This document shows, piece by piece, positions 17,052 through 25,499 of a DNA stretch of 64,000 nucleotides (within the stretch, counting starts at the first letter, position 1; every line of letters starts with the position of its first letter). A program made the position numbers and the translations under genes. The notes under the pieces are model-generated. The model did not search any database. It was not told where the DNA came from and saw only the letters and a program-made list of their open reading frames with translations. The DNA comes from Jejuia rubra (lineage in GTDB: Bacteria > Bacteroidota > Bacteroidia > Flavobacteriales > Flavobacteriaceae), in contig NZ_JBHULY010000039.1 of assembly GCF_042684665.1 (NCBI RefSeq), forward strand, positions 1 to 64,000, written 5' to 3'.

Positions 17052-19487
17052 TTAATAGTTCAACTTTATTTGTAACATAAAATTCCTTCCCAAGTCATCG
17101 GCAAAATATCTTAATCTATTTAAGTATTCTCTATAGGAAGTATTCAATACATTGAACACGGTCAGTCCAATGTTCAATTTTGTTCGTTCTGATAACGGGA
17201 CTGTAATATCACTTCTAAAATGCAACAAATGATAGGCTGGAGGCGGCGTGCTGATGTCCACCAAAACCATTTCTTGCGTCGTCGGATTTAAGGTTTCGAA
17301 ATTAAAATTAGGATAGTTGTTTTGCTCAAATACCCATTCACTTTCCAGACTGGCATTAAAGCCGAGCCATTTCTCATTGCTGTATCCTAATACGTTAACA
17401 GTCCTAAAAGCGGGCATATCAATTAATGCGGTTTCAGTTTTGGTATCTCTTCCTTTAATGAAGGAGGATGTGTGATTGATTTGCCACTGCTCGTTAAACT
17501 GGTAATTTCCTGAAAGATCCACACCATATAAAAGTGCATTGGTCTGCAAGTAATTCCAAACGGGGAATGCTCCTCTTATGGTCTGTTCCGTTCCAGAAGG
17601 TATGATTTGAATAAAGTCCTTAATGTGGTTGGCAAAGGCTTCAACATTCAGGTCTAATTTCGATGTTTTCAATTTATAGGATGCACCAAAGCGATTTGAG
17701 GTTTCCTGTTCCATTCGTAAATCACCCAATTCAATTCTTGCGGCAGAATGGTGCAAACCATCGCTAAATAATTCAGAAGGGTTGGGCGCCCGTTGGGATA
17801 AGCCGTAATTGAACATTACAGAATTCTGGTCATCAATTTTATGTGAAATTCCAGCGGAAATGGATACGTTATGAAAATTATAAACCGGGTTGGTCAATAA
17901 CTGCTGCGCATCAAAATCGATGACACCGTATTGAATTTCCCTACCAAAAACGGAGCCGAGAATAATATCATTGAACTCATTGCTGTAATTTCTTTCCAGC
18001 CACCTGGAAGTCTGATAGAATTTTTGGGCATCAATTCTGTTGAAATCATAGCGCAGTCCAAAATCCACATTGGTGTTATCGCCCCATTTTAAATTTGAAA
18101 TGGCGAATACCCCGATGTCATATCTGTCGTAATCAGGAATCAATCGCCTTATACCCGTATCCGGATTGGCAAAGTTGTTTTGGTACCTGGCGTGAATTCC
18201 AAAATTGTAAATGGTGCTACTATTGGCATCCAATTTTAAATCTGCCAAAATGGAGTGGGTCTTTAAATTCAAATCCACTGCGGGTTTGCCATCATCACCG
18301 CGCCTTACATCGTATTCAAAGCGCTGATTGTTCTGAAAATCGTATTGCACTTGAAAACGTCCAAATTGCTTAAAACGTTTATAAAACTCTGCTTTCAAAA
18401 TTTGGTGTGTCACATCTTGTCTTGGTGAATTGATGTCGTAACTGAAGTCTTCAATAACGATAGGCTGTCCGTTATTTACGGCCTCTACCAAATCATTTAT
18501 GCTTCCAATATGTGCCGACCTTAAAATACCAATTTCATTACTGAGATAGCTATAATTGATGTTAAACCCTTTTTCAAAAGTTTTAAAACCACCACTCACA
18601 TTAAATCCCTTGGCTTTCAAACCGGAATTGGTCAAAACGTAGTCAGAGGCTTCAAAATCTCCAAAATGTTTCATGGAAGCCTGTCCGTTTACAAACCATC
18701 CTTTTTCCCATGTTTTGGTTAAAGAACTTGCCACGTTATAGCCTCTTCCGTTAGTTTGTCCGCTTAAAATGGTCTTTCCGTAAAGTGAATCTTCAGCTAT
18801 AACTGCAGTTGGTTTTAATACAACTACACCACCTATAGCATCCCCACTGTAAGCCAAAGCATTGGCCCCTTTTATAACATTTATAGTTCCGGCGGCATTC
18901 AAATCGATATTAGGTGCGTGTTCGATGCCCCATTCCTGATCTTGCAATAAAACACCATTAGTAATTACAGAAATTCTACTACTATGCAAGCCATTGATGA
19001 CTGGTTTTACAATAGAATTTCCTGTGTTTATGGACGAAACACCACTCACTTGCTTTAAAGCGTCACCTAGATTTAGGGCGCTAAAGCGCTCAACAGTCTC
19101 GGTATTTATTTGGGTTTCCTGAGCCGTTTTAGTCAACTTTCTTGTGGTATTCCCGGATACTTTCACCTCGTGCAATTCTTCAACATGGTGCTCCATGTTG
19201 ATTTCCTTGTAAGTATCACCATTGATATCGATTTCCACGCGTTGGGTTTCGCAGCCCACATGGGATACGACCAATACTAGCTTGCCATCGCAGAGGTTTT
19301 TAATGATGAATTTCCCATTAATATCCGCAGTGGTATAGGTATTGAGCGTCTCAATATAGATGGTGGAACCAGACATAGGAGTACCATCGTGAAAGTCTTT
19401 CACTTCACCTAAAAGGGTATATGTACAATTTTGAGAATGGACCACGCCGAAAAAACAGCAGGCCAAAATCAGCAAATAGTGTTTCAT
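17052..19487 (-). CDS. TonB-dependent outer-membrane receptor, ZnuD-like
   Basis: 811 residues with a signal peptide (cut after GVVHS). A carboxypeptidase-regulatory-like domain (about 25-105) is followed by a plug (LGDALKQVSGVSSINTG ... VINGLHSSRISVITNGVLL) and a 22-strand barrel ending in the aromatic residue tyrosine (MLQIKLNY). NPSELFSDGLHHSAARIELG strongly recalls the His-containing barrel motif of ZnuD zinc receptors (PSAEELYSNGPH...). With a His-rich small protein upstream and an acidic lipoprotein downstream, transition-metal (probably zinc) uptake is the best guess. Confidence 0.85.
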   Translation of the reverse strand: MKHYLLILACCFFGVVHSQNCTYTLLGEVKDFHDGTPMSGSTIYIETLNTYTTADINGKFIIKNLCDGKLVLVVSHVGCETQRVEIDINGDTYKEINMEHHVEELHEVKVSGNTTRKLTKTAQETQINTETVERFSALNLGDALKQVSGVSSINTGNSIVKPVINGLHSSRISVITNGVLLQDQEWGIEHAPNIDLNAAGTINVIKGANALAYSGDAIGGVVVLKPTAVIAEDSLYGKTILSGQTNGRGYNVASSLTKTWEKGWFVNGQASMKHFGDFEASDYVLTNSGLKAKGFNVSGGFKTFEKGFNINYSYLSNEIGILRSAHIGSINDLVEAVNNGQPIVIEDFSYDINSPRQDVTHQILKAEFYKRFKQFGRFQVQYDFQNNQRFEYDVRRGDDGKPAVDLNLKTHSILADLKLDANSSTIYNFGIHARYQNNFANPDTGIRRLIPDYDRYDIGVFAISNLKWGDNTNVDFGLRYDFNRIDAQKFYQTSRWLERNYSNEFNDIILGSVFGREIQYGVIDFDAQQLLTNPVYNFHNVSISAGISHKIDDQNSVMFNYGLSQRAPNPSELFSDGLHHSAARIELGDLRMEQETSNRFGASYKLKTSKLDLNVEAFANHIKDFIQIIPSGTEQTIRGAFPVWNYLQTNALLYGVDLSGNYQFNEQWQINHTSSFIKGRDTKTETALIDMPAFRTVNVLGYSNEKWLGFNASLESEWVFEQNNYPNFNFETLNPTTQEMVLVDISTPPPAYHLLHFRSDITVPLSERTKLNIGLTVFNVLNTSYREYLNRLRYFADDLGRNFMLQIKLNY

Positions 19488-19518
19488 TAATTTATGTTTT
19501 AGTTCAAAACCAGTGGGC

Positions 19519-19851
19519 TTAAACTAAAACAGGCGGGCCACGTAATGAAAAAGATAATTGCCGATGATTATCTAGGAATCTGTATGTTAGAATTTGAGTT
19601 TTATGATGATGGGTAATTTGAACCCAGTCACCAAAATCCTGTGGTGTTAAAAAGTGATTATTGATTTGGAATTTCTGGAATTCACAATCCAAATCCACTT
19701 TGTGAATATGTGTGTCATCACCCCCAACACAAAGCACATGCTCGTAATGTTCAAAAATATGGGCAACCTTTATAGCTGTAGGGGTAAAAAGGGTTGCTAC
19801 CAGTAAAATGGTAGATAACCTAAAAACAATATGTTGTTTTAGTCCATGCAC
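19519..19851 (-). CDS. Small His-rich exported or membrane protein upstream of the TonB receptor
   Basis: 110 residues. An N-terminal hydrophobic segment (STILLVATLFTPTAIKVAHIF) is followed by a His-rich part with HIFEHYEHVLC, DDTHIHKVDLDC and QITHHHKTQ. Two cysteines may form a disulphide or metal site. There is no ATG in frame; the start is GTG at 19851, overlapping the previous stop as TAGTG. It lies 31 nt before the receptor gene. A periplasmic metal-related role is inferred from the residues and position only. Confidence 0.7.
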   Translation of the reverse strand: MHGLKQHIVFRLSTILLVATLFTPTAIKVAHIFEHYEHVLCVGGDDTHIHKVDLDCEFQKFQINNHFLTPQDFGDWVQITHHHKTQILTYRFLDNHRQLSFSLRGPPVLV

Positions 19852-20153
19852 TATTCCATAAATCGCTTAAATCCCAATCTGGACAACATTTTCTTTTCAA
19901 AGTTCCAAAAGAATTTGAACTGCCCAAACACCCAGCCGAAAAACACAAGAAGAAATTGGTACATCACAAACAGAATAAGTATTCTGATAACCCAATACCC
20001 GAAGGTGCTAAAAGTATCTGGAGTAATATTTAATGCGGAAAGAATTGGTTTCCCAATGTAGGACGCCGTAGATCCGGTAACCGCAAATACAATGAGTATT
20101 AAAACGATTTGTAGGTTTGATTCAATGCCCCAACGTTCTTTTAATTTTTTCAC
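19851..20153 (-). CDS. Small membrane protein, DUF6787-like
   Basis: 100 residues, two transmembrane helices (about 17-37 and 51-80). The central YIGKPILSALNI and the C-terminal WVFGQFKFFWNFEKKML are conserved features of a flavobacterial family that I remember as DUF6787, so the name is tentative. Its stop overlaps the GTG start of the His-rich gene, so it is the first gene of the TonB receptor transcript unless the promoter is internal. Confidence 0.7.
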   Translation of the reverse strand: MKKLKERWGIESNLQIVLILIVFAVTGSTASYIGKPILSALNITPDTFSTFGYWVIRILILFVMYQFLLVFFGWVFGQFKFFWNFEKKMLSRLGFKRFME

Positions 20154-20188
20154 TCTTGCAATTTAGGTGCAAAAGTATTAAAAAGGAA

Positions 20189-20632
20189 TTAAATTCTCGG
20201 AACGAACGGCCCTAATCTTTGGTTGTATTTCAATTGAAAGTAGATAAAGTAGTGGTAAAGCAAATAATTTACCTCATAGCCATAATCAATATTTGGTTCA
20301 TAGTTTATTTGGAGTTCATATAGTCTTGGGCTGAAGCGTTGCGGTTGCAATACACGCTGGTTCCACTCAATCACATATATCCAGTTTCGGTTTTCCATAA
20401 AGCTTTGGCCGTAATGCCCTCTTTGCCGGGCATTGGACGCCAGCCAAAAATTAAAACCTGGTTCGATTATGATTATCTCATACTCCAGCTCGTCGTTTGC
20501 AATTCTGATGGTATCATTTTGCTTCTCCACAAGAGCTCTTTCATCCTTGATTTCAGCTTCTTTTGTTTTTTTTGAAGTGTTACAGCTTAGGATAAATATA
20601 CATGCAAGAAAGGTGTAGATAAAATGTCTCAT
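20189..20632 (-). CDS. DUF6146-family lipoprotein
   Basis: 147 residues with a lipoprotein signal peptide (LACIFILSC, Cys17). The mature part carries the family signature: IIIEPGFNFWLASNARQRGH, YGQSFMENRNWIYVIEWNQR, NYEPNIDYGYEVNYLLYHYF. The family is restricted to flavobacteria and relatives; function unknown. Single gene lying between the TonB locus and DUF937. Confidence 0.8.
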   Translation of the reverse strand: MRHFIYTFLACIFILSCNTSKKTKEAEIKDERALVEKQNDTIRIANDELEYEIIIIEPGFNFWLASNARQRGHYGQSFMENRNWIYVIEWNQRVLQPQRFSPRLYELQINYEPNIDYGYEVNYLLYHYFIYFQLKYNQRLGPFVPRI

Positions 20633-20801
20633 TGAGTAAAGTTTCTAATTTATACCTCAAAAGTAGGTCGATTTTAAAGTTCAGTAAAGTAACAATGAGT
20701 GAATCGTCATTCTTATTTAGTCTTTGGAACACTATGATTTGTTCTCTATGTATAAAGGTACAAAAACCGTTCCCAAAAGTGGAGAGCCGAATCAGGCTAA
20801 C

Positions 20802-20832
20802 AAAAAATGCCGAATCTAAAGGATTCGGCATT
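20802..20832 (-). terminator. Terminator of the DUF937 gene (bidirectional hairpin)
   Basis: On the minus strand TGCCGAATCC, loop TTTA, GATTCGGCA then TTTTTT, 26 nt past the DUF937 stop. Confidence 0.85.
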
Positions 20833-20858
20833 AATAAAGCTATATTATGGGGAAATTT

Positions 20859-21494
20859 TTACTTTCCAAAAAGGCCTCCCAGCAAGCCACCAAGGCCACC
20901 TTTGCTTTTGGATTGGCCTAATACCATGCCTGCTACATCATCAACAACGCTACCGTCACCGTCTGCATCCAAAATCGACTCTAAAAAGCTTTGCTCTTGT
21001 TTGGCTCCGCTACCGCCAAGTAATCCGGCAAGCAAGCCACCTAAATCGTTTGCAGAGCTTACATTGTTTTGTCGTTTTTGTTTGCCTAAAACGCCCATAA
21101 GAATAGGGGCCACCACTTTAAGAATATTGGCGACCGAGCCAGCATCCAAACCAGATTTTTCGCCAATTATTTTCTCAACGCCTCTCTGCTTGCTTCCTAA
21201 TACATGTCCAAGGATTTTACTCCCATCGTTAGTCACTGCTTCATCAACACCACCGCCAAAAAGACCTCCTAAATTGTCAAGAATACTACCGTCGTGCTTG
21301 TTGTTTAAAGCACCCATCAATCCTTCAGCACCCTGTGGTGTGGAAGCGTTACGTTTCATAGCCTGCATTAAAACGGGCAAGGCCATAGTTAATACACTGC
21401 TTGTTTTTTGCTGGTCGTTACCAGTGGACCCAGCTACACCGCTAATGATGGTTTTCCCGAGATCGCTGTTTAATAAATCTAAAATTCCTGACAT
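20859..21494 (-). CDS. DUF937 domain protein
   Basis: 211 residues of low complexity in Gly/Leu/Ala. It has the DUF937 pattern LLNSDLGKTIISGVAGSTG, TMALPVLMQAMKRNASTPQG, GSKILGHVLGSKQ and KVVAPILMGVLGKQ, then a Gly-rich C-terminal tail (LGGLLAGLLGG, KGGLGGLLGGLFGK). A DADGDGSVVDD loop resembles a calcium-binding dockerin-like motif. Function unknown. It is downstream of serA with a terminator between. A 297-codon frame on the opposite strand is a shadow of this repetitive composition. Confidence 0.85.
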   Translation of the reverse strand: MSGILDLLNSDLGKTIISGVAGSTGNDQQKTSSVLTMALPVLMQAMKRNASTPQGAEGLMGALNNKHDGSILDNLGGLFGGGVDEAVTNDGSKILGHVLGSKQRGVEKIIGEKSGLDAGSVANILKVVAPILMGVLGKQKRQNNVSSANDLGGLLAGLLGGSGAKQEQSFLESILDADGDGSVVDDVAGMVLGQSKSKGGLGGLLGGLFGK

Positions 21495-21545
21495 GATTGT
21501 ATTTTTTTTAATTAATAAGAGTTAAAATTTGGAAGCTTAATGTAC

Positions 21546-21578
21546 AAAAAAAGTCCCAACGTTTATAGTTAGGACTCC
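21546..21578 (-). terminator. Terminator of serA
   Basis: On the minus strand GAGTCCTAAC, loop TATAAAC, GTTGGGACTTTTTTT, about 30 nt past the serA stop. Confidence 0.8.
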
Positions 21579-21610
21579 AATTTTATTGTTAGGTCACAAT
21601 TGAGGTATTG

Positions 21611-22561
21611 CTATCCCAAAATGCTGATGATTTGTGATGCCAACTCCGTGCCGATTCGGTCTTGCGCCTCGTTAGTTGCTGCACCCGTATGAGGTGTTAA
21701 AGACAAGGCTGAGTTCATCAATAATTGAACCTCTGGTTTTGGCTCTTTTTCAAAAACGTCTAATGCTGCTCTAGCTACTTTTCCGCTTTCAATGGCTTTT
21801 ACTAAAGCAACTTCGTTCACCACGCCGCCACGGGCAGCATTGGCCAAAATCACACCATCTTTCATCATATTGAATTCAGCTTCATCAATCACGTAATCCT
21901 TTTGTGCCGGTACGTGCAGGGTGATAAAATCTGCTTGTTTTAAAACGTCTTCCTTTGAAATGGTTTCGATTTCAAAAGTAACTGTTTGGCCATCAAAGAA
22001 TTCCAAAGTCAAATCGGCCTTTTCCAAGAAAGGGTCAAATGCTACGACTTTCATTCCTGCACCAAGTGCAACTTTCGCTGTGGCTTGTCCGATACGTCCA
22101 AAACCTAACACACCCAAAGTTTTGCCTTTCAATTCGGTACCTTTTGCGTAAGCCTTTTTTAAACCTTTAAAATTGCTGTCGCCTTCCAACGGCATCTCCC
22201 GGTTGGAATTATGTAAAAAACGGGCCAAACCATATAAGTGACCGAACACTAATTCCGCTACAGAGTGTGAGGAAGCGGCAGGGGTGTTAATCACGTGCAA
22301 TCCTTTTTCGCGGGCGTATTCCACATCGATATTATCCATACCTACACCACCACGACCAATTATTTTAAGTCCTGGGCAAGCATCGATTAAATCTTTACGA
22401 ACTGTTGTAGCACTGCGTACCAATAGTACCGCAATGTCCTTATCGTTGATGTAGTTAATCAATTGCTCCTGCGCCACGGTTGTAGTGCTCACTTCATATC
22501 CTGCCTTTTCAAGGGCATCAATACCGCTTTGGGAAATTCCGTCGTTTGCTAATACTTTCAT
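21611..22561 (-). CDS. serA: D-3-phosphoglycerate dehydrogenase
   Basis: 316 residues, the short form without an ACT regulatory domain. Oxidises 3-phosphoglycerate to 3-phosphohydroxypyruvate in serine synthesis. NAD-binding motif GVLGFGRIGQATAKVA (Rossmann) and the substrate residues RGGVGMDNID are clear; catalytic residues are R in ANAARGGVVNE, E in the FEKEP segment and H in LTPHTGAAT. serC lies just upstream on the same strand (139 nt), giving the first two steps of serine synthesis together. The gap between them contains a repeat. Confidence 0.92.
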   Translation of the reverse strand: MKVLANDGISQSGIDALEKAGYEVSTTTVAQEQLINYINDKDIAVLLVRSATTVRKDLIDACPGLKIIGRGGVGMDNIDVEYAREKGLHVINTPAASSHSVAELVFGHLYGLARFLHNSNREMPLEGDSNFKGLKKAYAKGTELKGKTLGVLGFGRIGQATAKVALGAGMKVVAFDPFLEKADLTLEFFDGQTVTFEIETISKEDVLKQADFITLHVPAQKDYVIDEAEFNMMKDGVILANAARGGVVNEVALVKAIESGKVARAALDVFEKEPKPEVQLLMNSALSLTPHTGAATNEAQDRIGTELASQIISILG

Positions 22562-22658
22562 TTTTAAGTTTCAAGTTATAAGTTCAAAGTTTCAAGTTGT
22601 CTCACTCATCCACTTCAAGTTTTCTATTTTTTCTTCAATAGTTTTGAGTAGCAATGTT

Positions 22659-22674
22659 CCCGATAGCAATCGGG
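22659..22674. repeat. CCCGATAG...CGGG palindromic repeat, copy 1
   Basis: CCCGATAGCAATCGGG, a near-perfect palindrome in the serA-serC gap. A sister copy lies at 53906-53921. Upstream of it, the decamer GTTTCAAGTT is found twice (around 22568 and 22590). Confidence 0.7.
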
Positions 22675-22700
22675 ACTGAGAACTGCTACTGCCTACTGAC

Positions 22701-23765
22701 TTATGCTTTGCTTTCCAATTCACTCATTACTTCAACCAATACCTTTACGCTATCAATCGGCAAGGCATTGTACATGGATGCTCTGTAACCACCAACACTT
22801 CTGTGTCCGTTTACGGCACTGATACCAGCTTCTTTCAGCATGGTTTCAAAGGTTTCCTTTAGGTTTTCATTTTCCAAGGTGAAGGTCGCATTCATTAAGG
22901 AGCGGTCAGACTTAGCTGCAAACCCTTTAAACAATGGGTTCAAATCGATTTCAGAATACATCAATCGCGCCTTCTTTTCATTTTCTTTTTCAATGGCTGC
23001 AATACCGCCTTGTTCCTTCAACCACTCTAGGGTCAACATAGAAGTATATACCGCAAATACTGGAGGCGTGTTGAACATACTGCCCTTATCGATGTGTACT
23101 TTATAATCCATCATTGATGGAATTTTTCTGGATACTTTTCCTAAAACATCTTCCTTCACCACAACCAAAGTCGTTCCCGCAGGGCCCATATTCTTTTGGG
23201 CTCCGGCGTAAATGATATCGAATTGGGTAAAATCCAAAGTACGGGAGAAGATATCACTACTCATATCGCACACCATCGGAATCGGGGAATTCGGGAATTC
23301 CTTCATCTGCGTCCCGTAAATGGTGTTGTTTGATGTGCAGTGGAAATAATCGTAATCCTCAGGGATTTCATAACCCTTTGGAATATAATTATAGTTGGCA
23401 TCTTTGGAAGAGCCTACCTCATATATATCATCATAAATTTTGGCCTCCTTGATGGCTTTTGCCGCCCAAGAACCAGAATTTAAATAGCCCGCTCTTTTCT
23501 CCAAAAGATTTAATGCTACCATTAAAAATTGGGTACTGGCACCGCCTTGCAAAAACAACGCCTTATAACCTTTGCCTTCAAGTCCAAGCAATTCCAAGGC
23601 CAATGACCTTGCGTTTTCCATAATGTCAACAAAAGCCTTGCTTCTGTGGGATATCTCGATAAGCGATAAGCCACTGCCGTCTAAATCTACAACGGCCTGC
23701 GACGCTTTTAACAATACTTCTGGGGGTAAAATACTTGGTCCTGCGCTAAAGTTATGTTTCTTCAT
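22701..23765 (-). CDS. serC: Phosphoserine aminotransferase
   Basis: 354 residues, a class V PLP aminotransferase that makes phosphoserine from phosphohydroxypyruvate. The start KKHNFSAGPSILPPEVLLKA, the FLQGGASTQF motif and the lysine segment YAGAQKNMGPAG (Schiff-base Lys) are diagnostic; EISHRSKAF and HRSVGGYRASMYNALP complete the active site. Followed by serA in the same direction. Full length for the family (about 360). Confidence 0.95.
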   Translation of the reverse strand: MKKHNFSAGPSILPPEVLLKASQAVVDLDGSGLSLIEISHRSKAFVDIMENARSLALELLGLEGKGYKALFLQGGASTQFLMVALNLLEKRAGYLNSGSWAAKAIKEAKIYDDIYEVGSSKDANYNYIPKGYEIPEDYDYFHCTSNNTIYGTQMKEFPNSPIPMVCDMSSDIFSRTLDFTQFDIIYAGAQKNMGPAGTTLVVVKEDVLGKVSRKIPSMMDYKVHIDKGSMFNTPPVFAVYTSMLTLEWLKEQGGIAAIEKENEKKARLMYSEIDLNPLFKGFAAKSDRSLMNATFTLENENLKETFETMLKEAGISAVNGHRSVGGYRASMYNALPIDSVKVLVEVMSELESKA

Positions 23766-23842
23766 TTTTGTTGGTAAAATTTAAAGATGCAAAGTTGCTA
23801 ATTAAAAAGCGAAATTTTATTAAAAATTCAATAATTTTTTCA

Positions 23843-24901
23843 TCAAATCGATAATAAAAATTTAACGGAATCTTTACTATCCGCATAATCCCAAAGTTGG
23901 GGTTTTTGTGTACACCCAAATGGGATTTCGTTTTCAGCAAAACCACTGGCGACGATGCACTGAATTTGGTCGGCATCCGCACTAAGTTTGGCTTTCAGTT
24001 CGTCAATATTTTGGTAAAATTCGTAAAAAAGGGTAGCAATGGGCGAGGAGTAACTTTGGTCTTCTTTGATGATGAAAAAGCCGTTTTCCAACATATCAAA
24101 TTCGCTCATTAAATATACGGCTTTATTGTAATCATAATTATTGGCGTATTTTGCCTTATCGATGATGGGGTGCCAATGATAGATACTCTCAAAAAATCGA
24201 TTAAAATCATAGCCTTTCGGGACAAATAATTTGGATACATTTCTACAGCCCAAACCGTAGTACCTAAAAATATCTTCTGATAGTTGCTTTAAGTCTTCCT
24301 CGGTTTCATGGCCCGTTAACACAGCAACCGAATTTCGATTATTGCGAATGATGGACGGTTTGCCCTTAAAATAGTATTCAAAATAGCGGGCGGTATTGTT
24401 GCTTCCCGTAGCGATAACGGCATCAAAATTTTCGACTTTTTCTTCCGTAAATTTGATTTGGCCTTTGAATCCCGGAGCAACATATTCCAAGTATTTGGAC
24501 AAATAGGGGAGCAGATGTTTATCGTTTGAAGATTGCTTCACCAATACCCGATGGCCACAAATCAACACCGACAAAAAATCGTGAAAGCCCACCAAAGGGA
24601 TGTTTCCTGCCATAATAATGGCCACCTGTTTGGGTACAATAGTATCAAATTCGTAAGGTTCCAGCCATTTGGACAAATTATCAAAAGTCAAAGCTTCTGC
24701 CCAAGAATTTAAAGCAAACCGAATGTTTTCTTTTGTAAACCAACCGTTGTGTTCCTCGGCCAGTTTGAGCTGATGTTTAAAACCATCAAAAAACAGGTCG
24801 TTATGTTCAAGGTTTTCGGCTTTTTGGATGTTTGCTTTAGAAAATTGCCGTATAAAATCTCCTAATTTTATAAAAGCGTTAATTCTTTCCTGTAATTGCA
24901 T
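23843..24901 (-). CDS. Acyl-CoA reductase (LuxC-like)
   Basis: 352 residues. Resembles the LuxC/acyl-CoA reductase family of the aldehyde dehydrogenase superfamily: VAIIMAGNIPLVGFHDFLSV and VLVKQSSNDKHLLP. The catalytic cysteine lies in YYGLGCRNVSKLFVP, and VIATGSNNTARYFEYYF precedes it. Flavobacteria often carry this gene beside serC and a ferredoxin. The product could be a fatty aldehyde, but no luxD/luxE or other luciferase genes are present; the physiological role is unknown. It diverges from the ferredoxin gene. Confidence 0.82.
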   Translation of the reverse strand: MQLQERINAFIKLGDFIRQFSKANIQKAENLEHNDLFFDGFKHQLKLAEEHNGWFTKENIRFALNSWAEALTFDNLSKWLEPYEFDTIVPKQVAIIMAGNIPLVGFHDFLSVLICGHRVLVKQSSNDKHLLPYLSKYLEYVAPGFKGQIKFTEEKVENFDAVIATGSNNTARYFEYYFKGKPSIIRNNRNSVAVLTGHETEEDLKQLSEDIFRYYGLGCRNVSKLFVPKGYDFNRFFESIYHWHPIIDKAKYANNYDYNKAVYLMSEFDMLENGFFIIKEDQSYSSPIATLFYEFYQNIDELKAKLSADADQIQCIVASGFAENEIPFGCTQKPQLWDYADSKDSVKFLLSI

Positions 24902-24907
24902 CCTTAA

Positions 24908-24939
24908 TTTGCTTATGAAGGGTTTTGGCTTTATTTTTG
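24908..24939 (+). promoter_or_regulatory. Predicted housekeeping promoter of the ferredoxin gene
   Basis: TTTG at 24908-24911 and TATTTTTG at 24932-24939, with a 20-nt spacer, match the Bacteroidota consensus TTTG / TAnnTTTG. It lies 46 nt before the ferredoxin ATG in the divergent gap with the acyl-CoA reductase gene. Confidence 0.6.
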
Positions 24940-24985
24940 CTTTTCTGTTGAAAAAACAGATGCAAAAATAAAAAGAAAAAACGCT

Positions 24986-25339
24986 ATGGCAATTATAATA
25001 ACAGACGAATGTATAAATTGTGGGGCCTGCGAACCAGAGTGCCCTAACACTGCAATTTACGAAGGTGCCGACGATTGGCGCTATAAGGACGGGACCAGTT
25101 TGGAGGGCACTGTGGTGCTAACCGACGGCAGGGAAGTAGATGCCGAAGAGGCCCAAGAACCCGTAAGTGACGAACTGTATTACATCGTACCTGATAAGTG
25201 TACCGAATGTAAAGGTTTCCACGACGAACCACAATGTGCGGCGGTATGTCCCGTAGATTGTTGCGTACCGGATGATGACCATGTAGAAACCGAAGAGGAA
25301 CTATTGGCCAAACAACGCTTTATGCACCCAGATGGGTAG
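24986..25339 (+). CDS. 4Fe-4S dicluster ferredoxin
   Basis: 117 residues. Two cluster-binding motifs are visible: CINCGACEPECP near the N-terminus and CTECKGFHDEPQC ... CPVDCC later, so two [4Fe-4S] clusters. The acidic insert between them (residues 25-70) is typical of flavobacterial dicluster ferredoxins. A soluble electron carrier; its partner is unknown, but the divergent acyl-CoA reductase neighbour is conserved in the lineage. Followed by a terminator. Confidence 0.9.
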   Translation: MAIIITDECINCGACEPECPNTAIYEGADDWRYKDGTSLEGTVVLTDGREVDAEEAQEPVSDELYYIVPDKCTECKGFHDEPQCAAVCPVDCCVPDDDHVETEEELLAKQRFMHPDG

Positions 25340-25375
25340 TGGAGTCGAGTAGATATTCGACATTAAAATATAATG

Positions 25376-25406
25376 AAACCCTAAGCTTTTGCTTGGGGTT
25401 TTTTAT
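25376..25406 (+). terminator. Terminator of the ferredoxin gene
   Basis: AAACCCTAAGC, loop TTTT, GCTTGGGGTTTTTT. Confidence 0.85.
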
Positions 25407-25456
25407 ACTTAAGAAAATACGTATATAAACGTATAGATTTTCTTTTAATTAAAAGT

Positions 25457-25464
25457 TAACTTTG
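25457..25464 (+). promoter_or_regulatory. Predicted -7 box of the 25500 gene
   Basis: TAACTTTG matches TAnnTTTG exactly, 36 nt before the start codon. No clear TTTG is found at the expected upstream spacing, so the assignment is tentative. Confidence 0.4.
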
Positions 25465-25499
25465 CTTCTATAATCATAGGATTTTTAAAAGTTTAAGTT

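Noticed and set aside
20632..21525. 297-codon plus-strand ORF opposite the DUF937 gene
   Set aside because: Its Pro/Ser-rich translation is the antisense of the Gly/Leu-rich DUF937 repeats; the minus-strand gene has a terminator and a recognised family.
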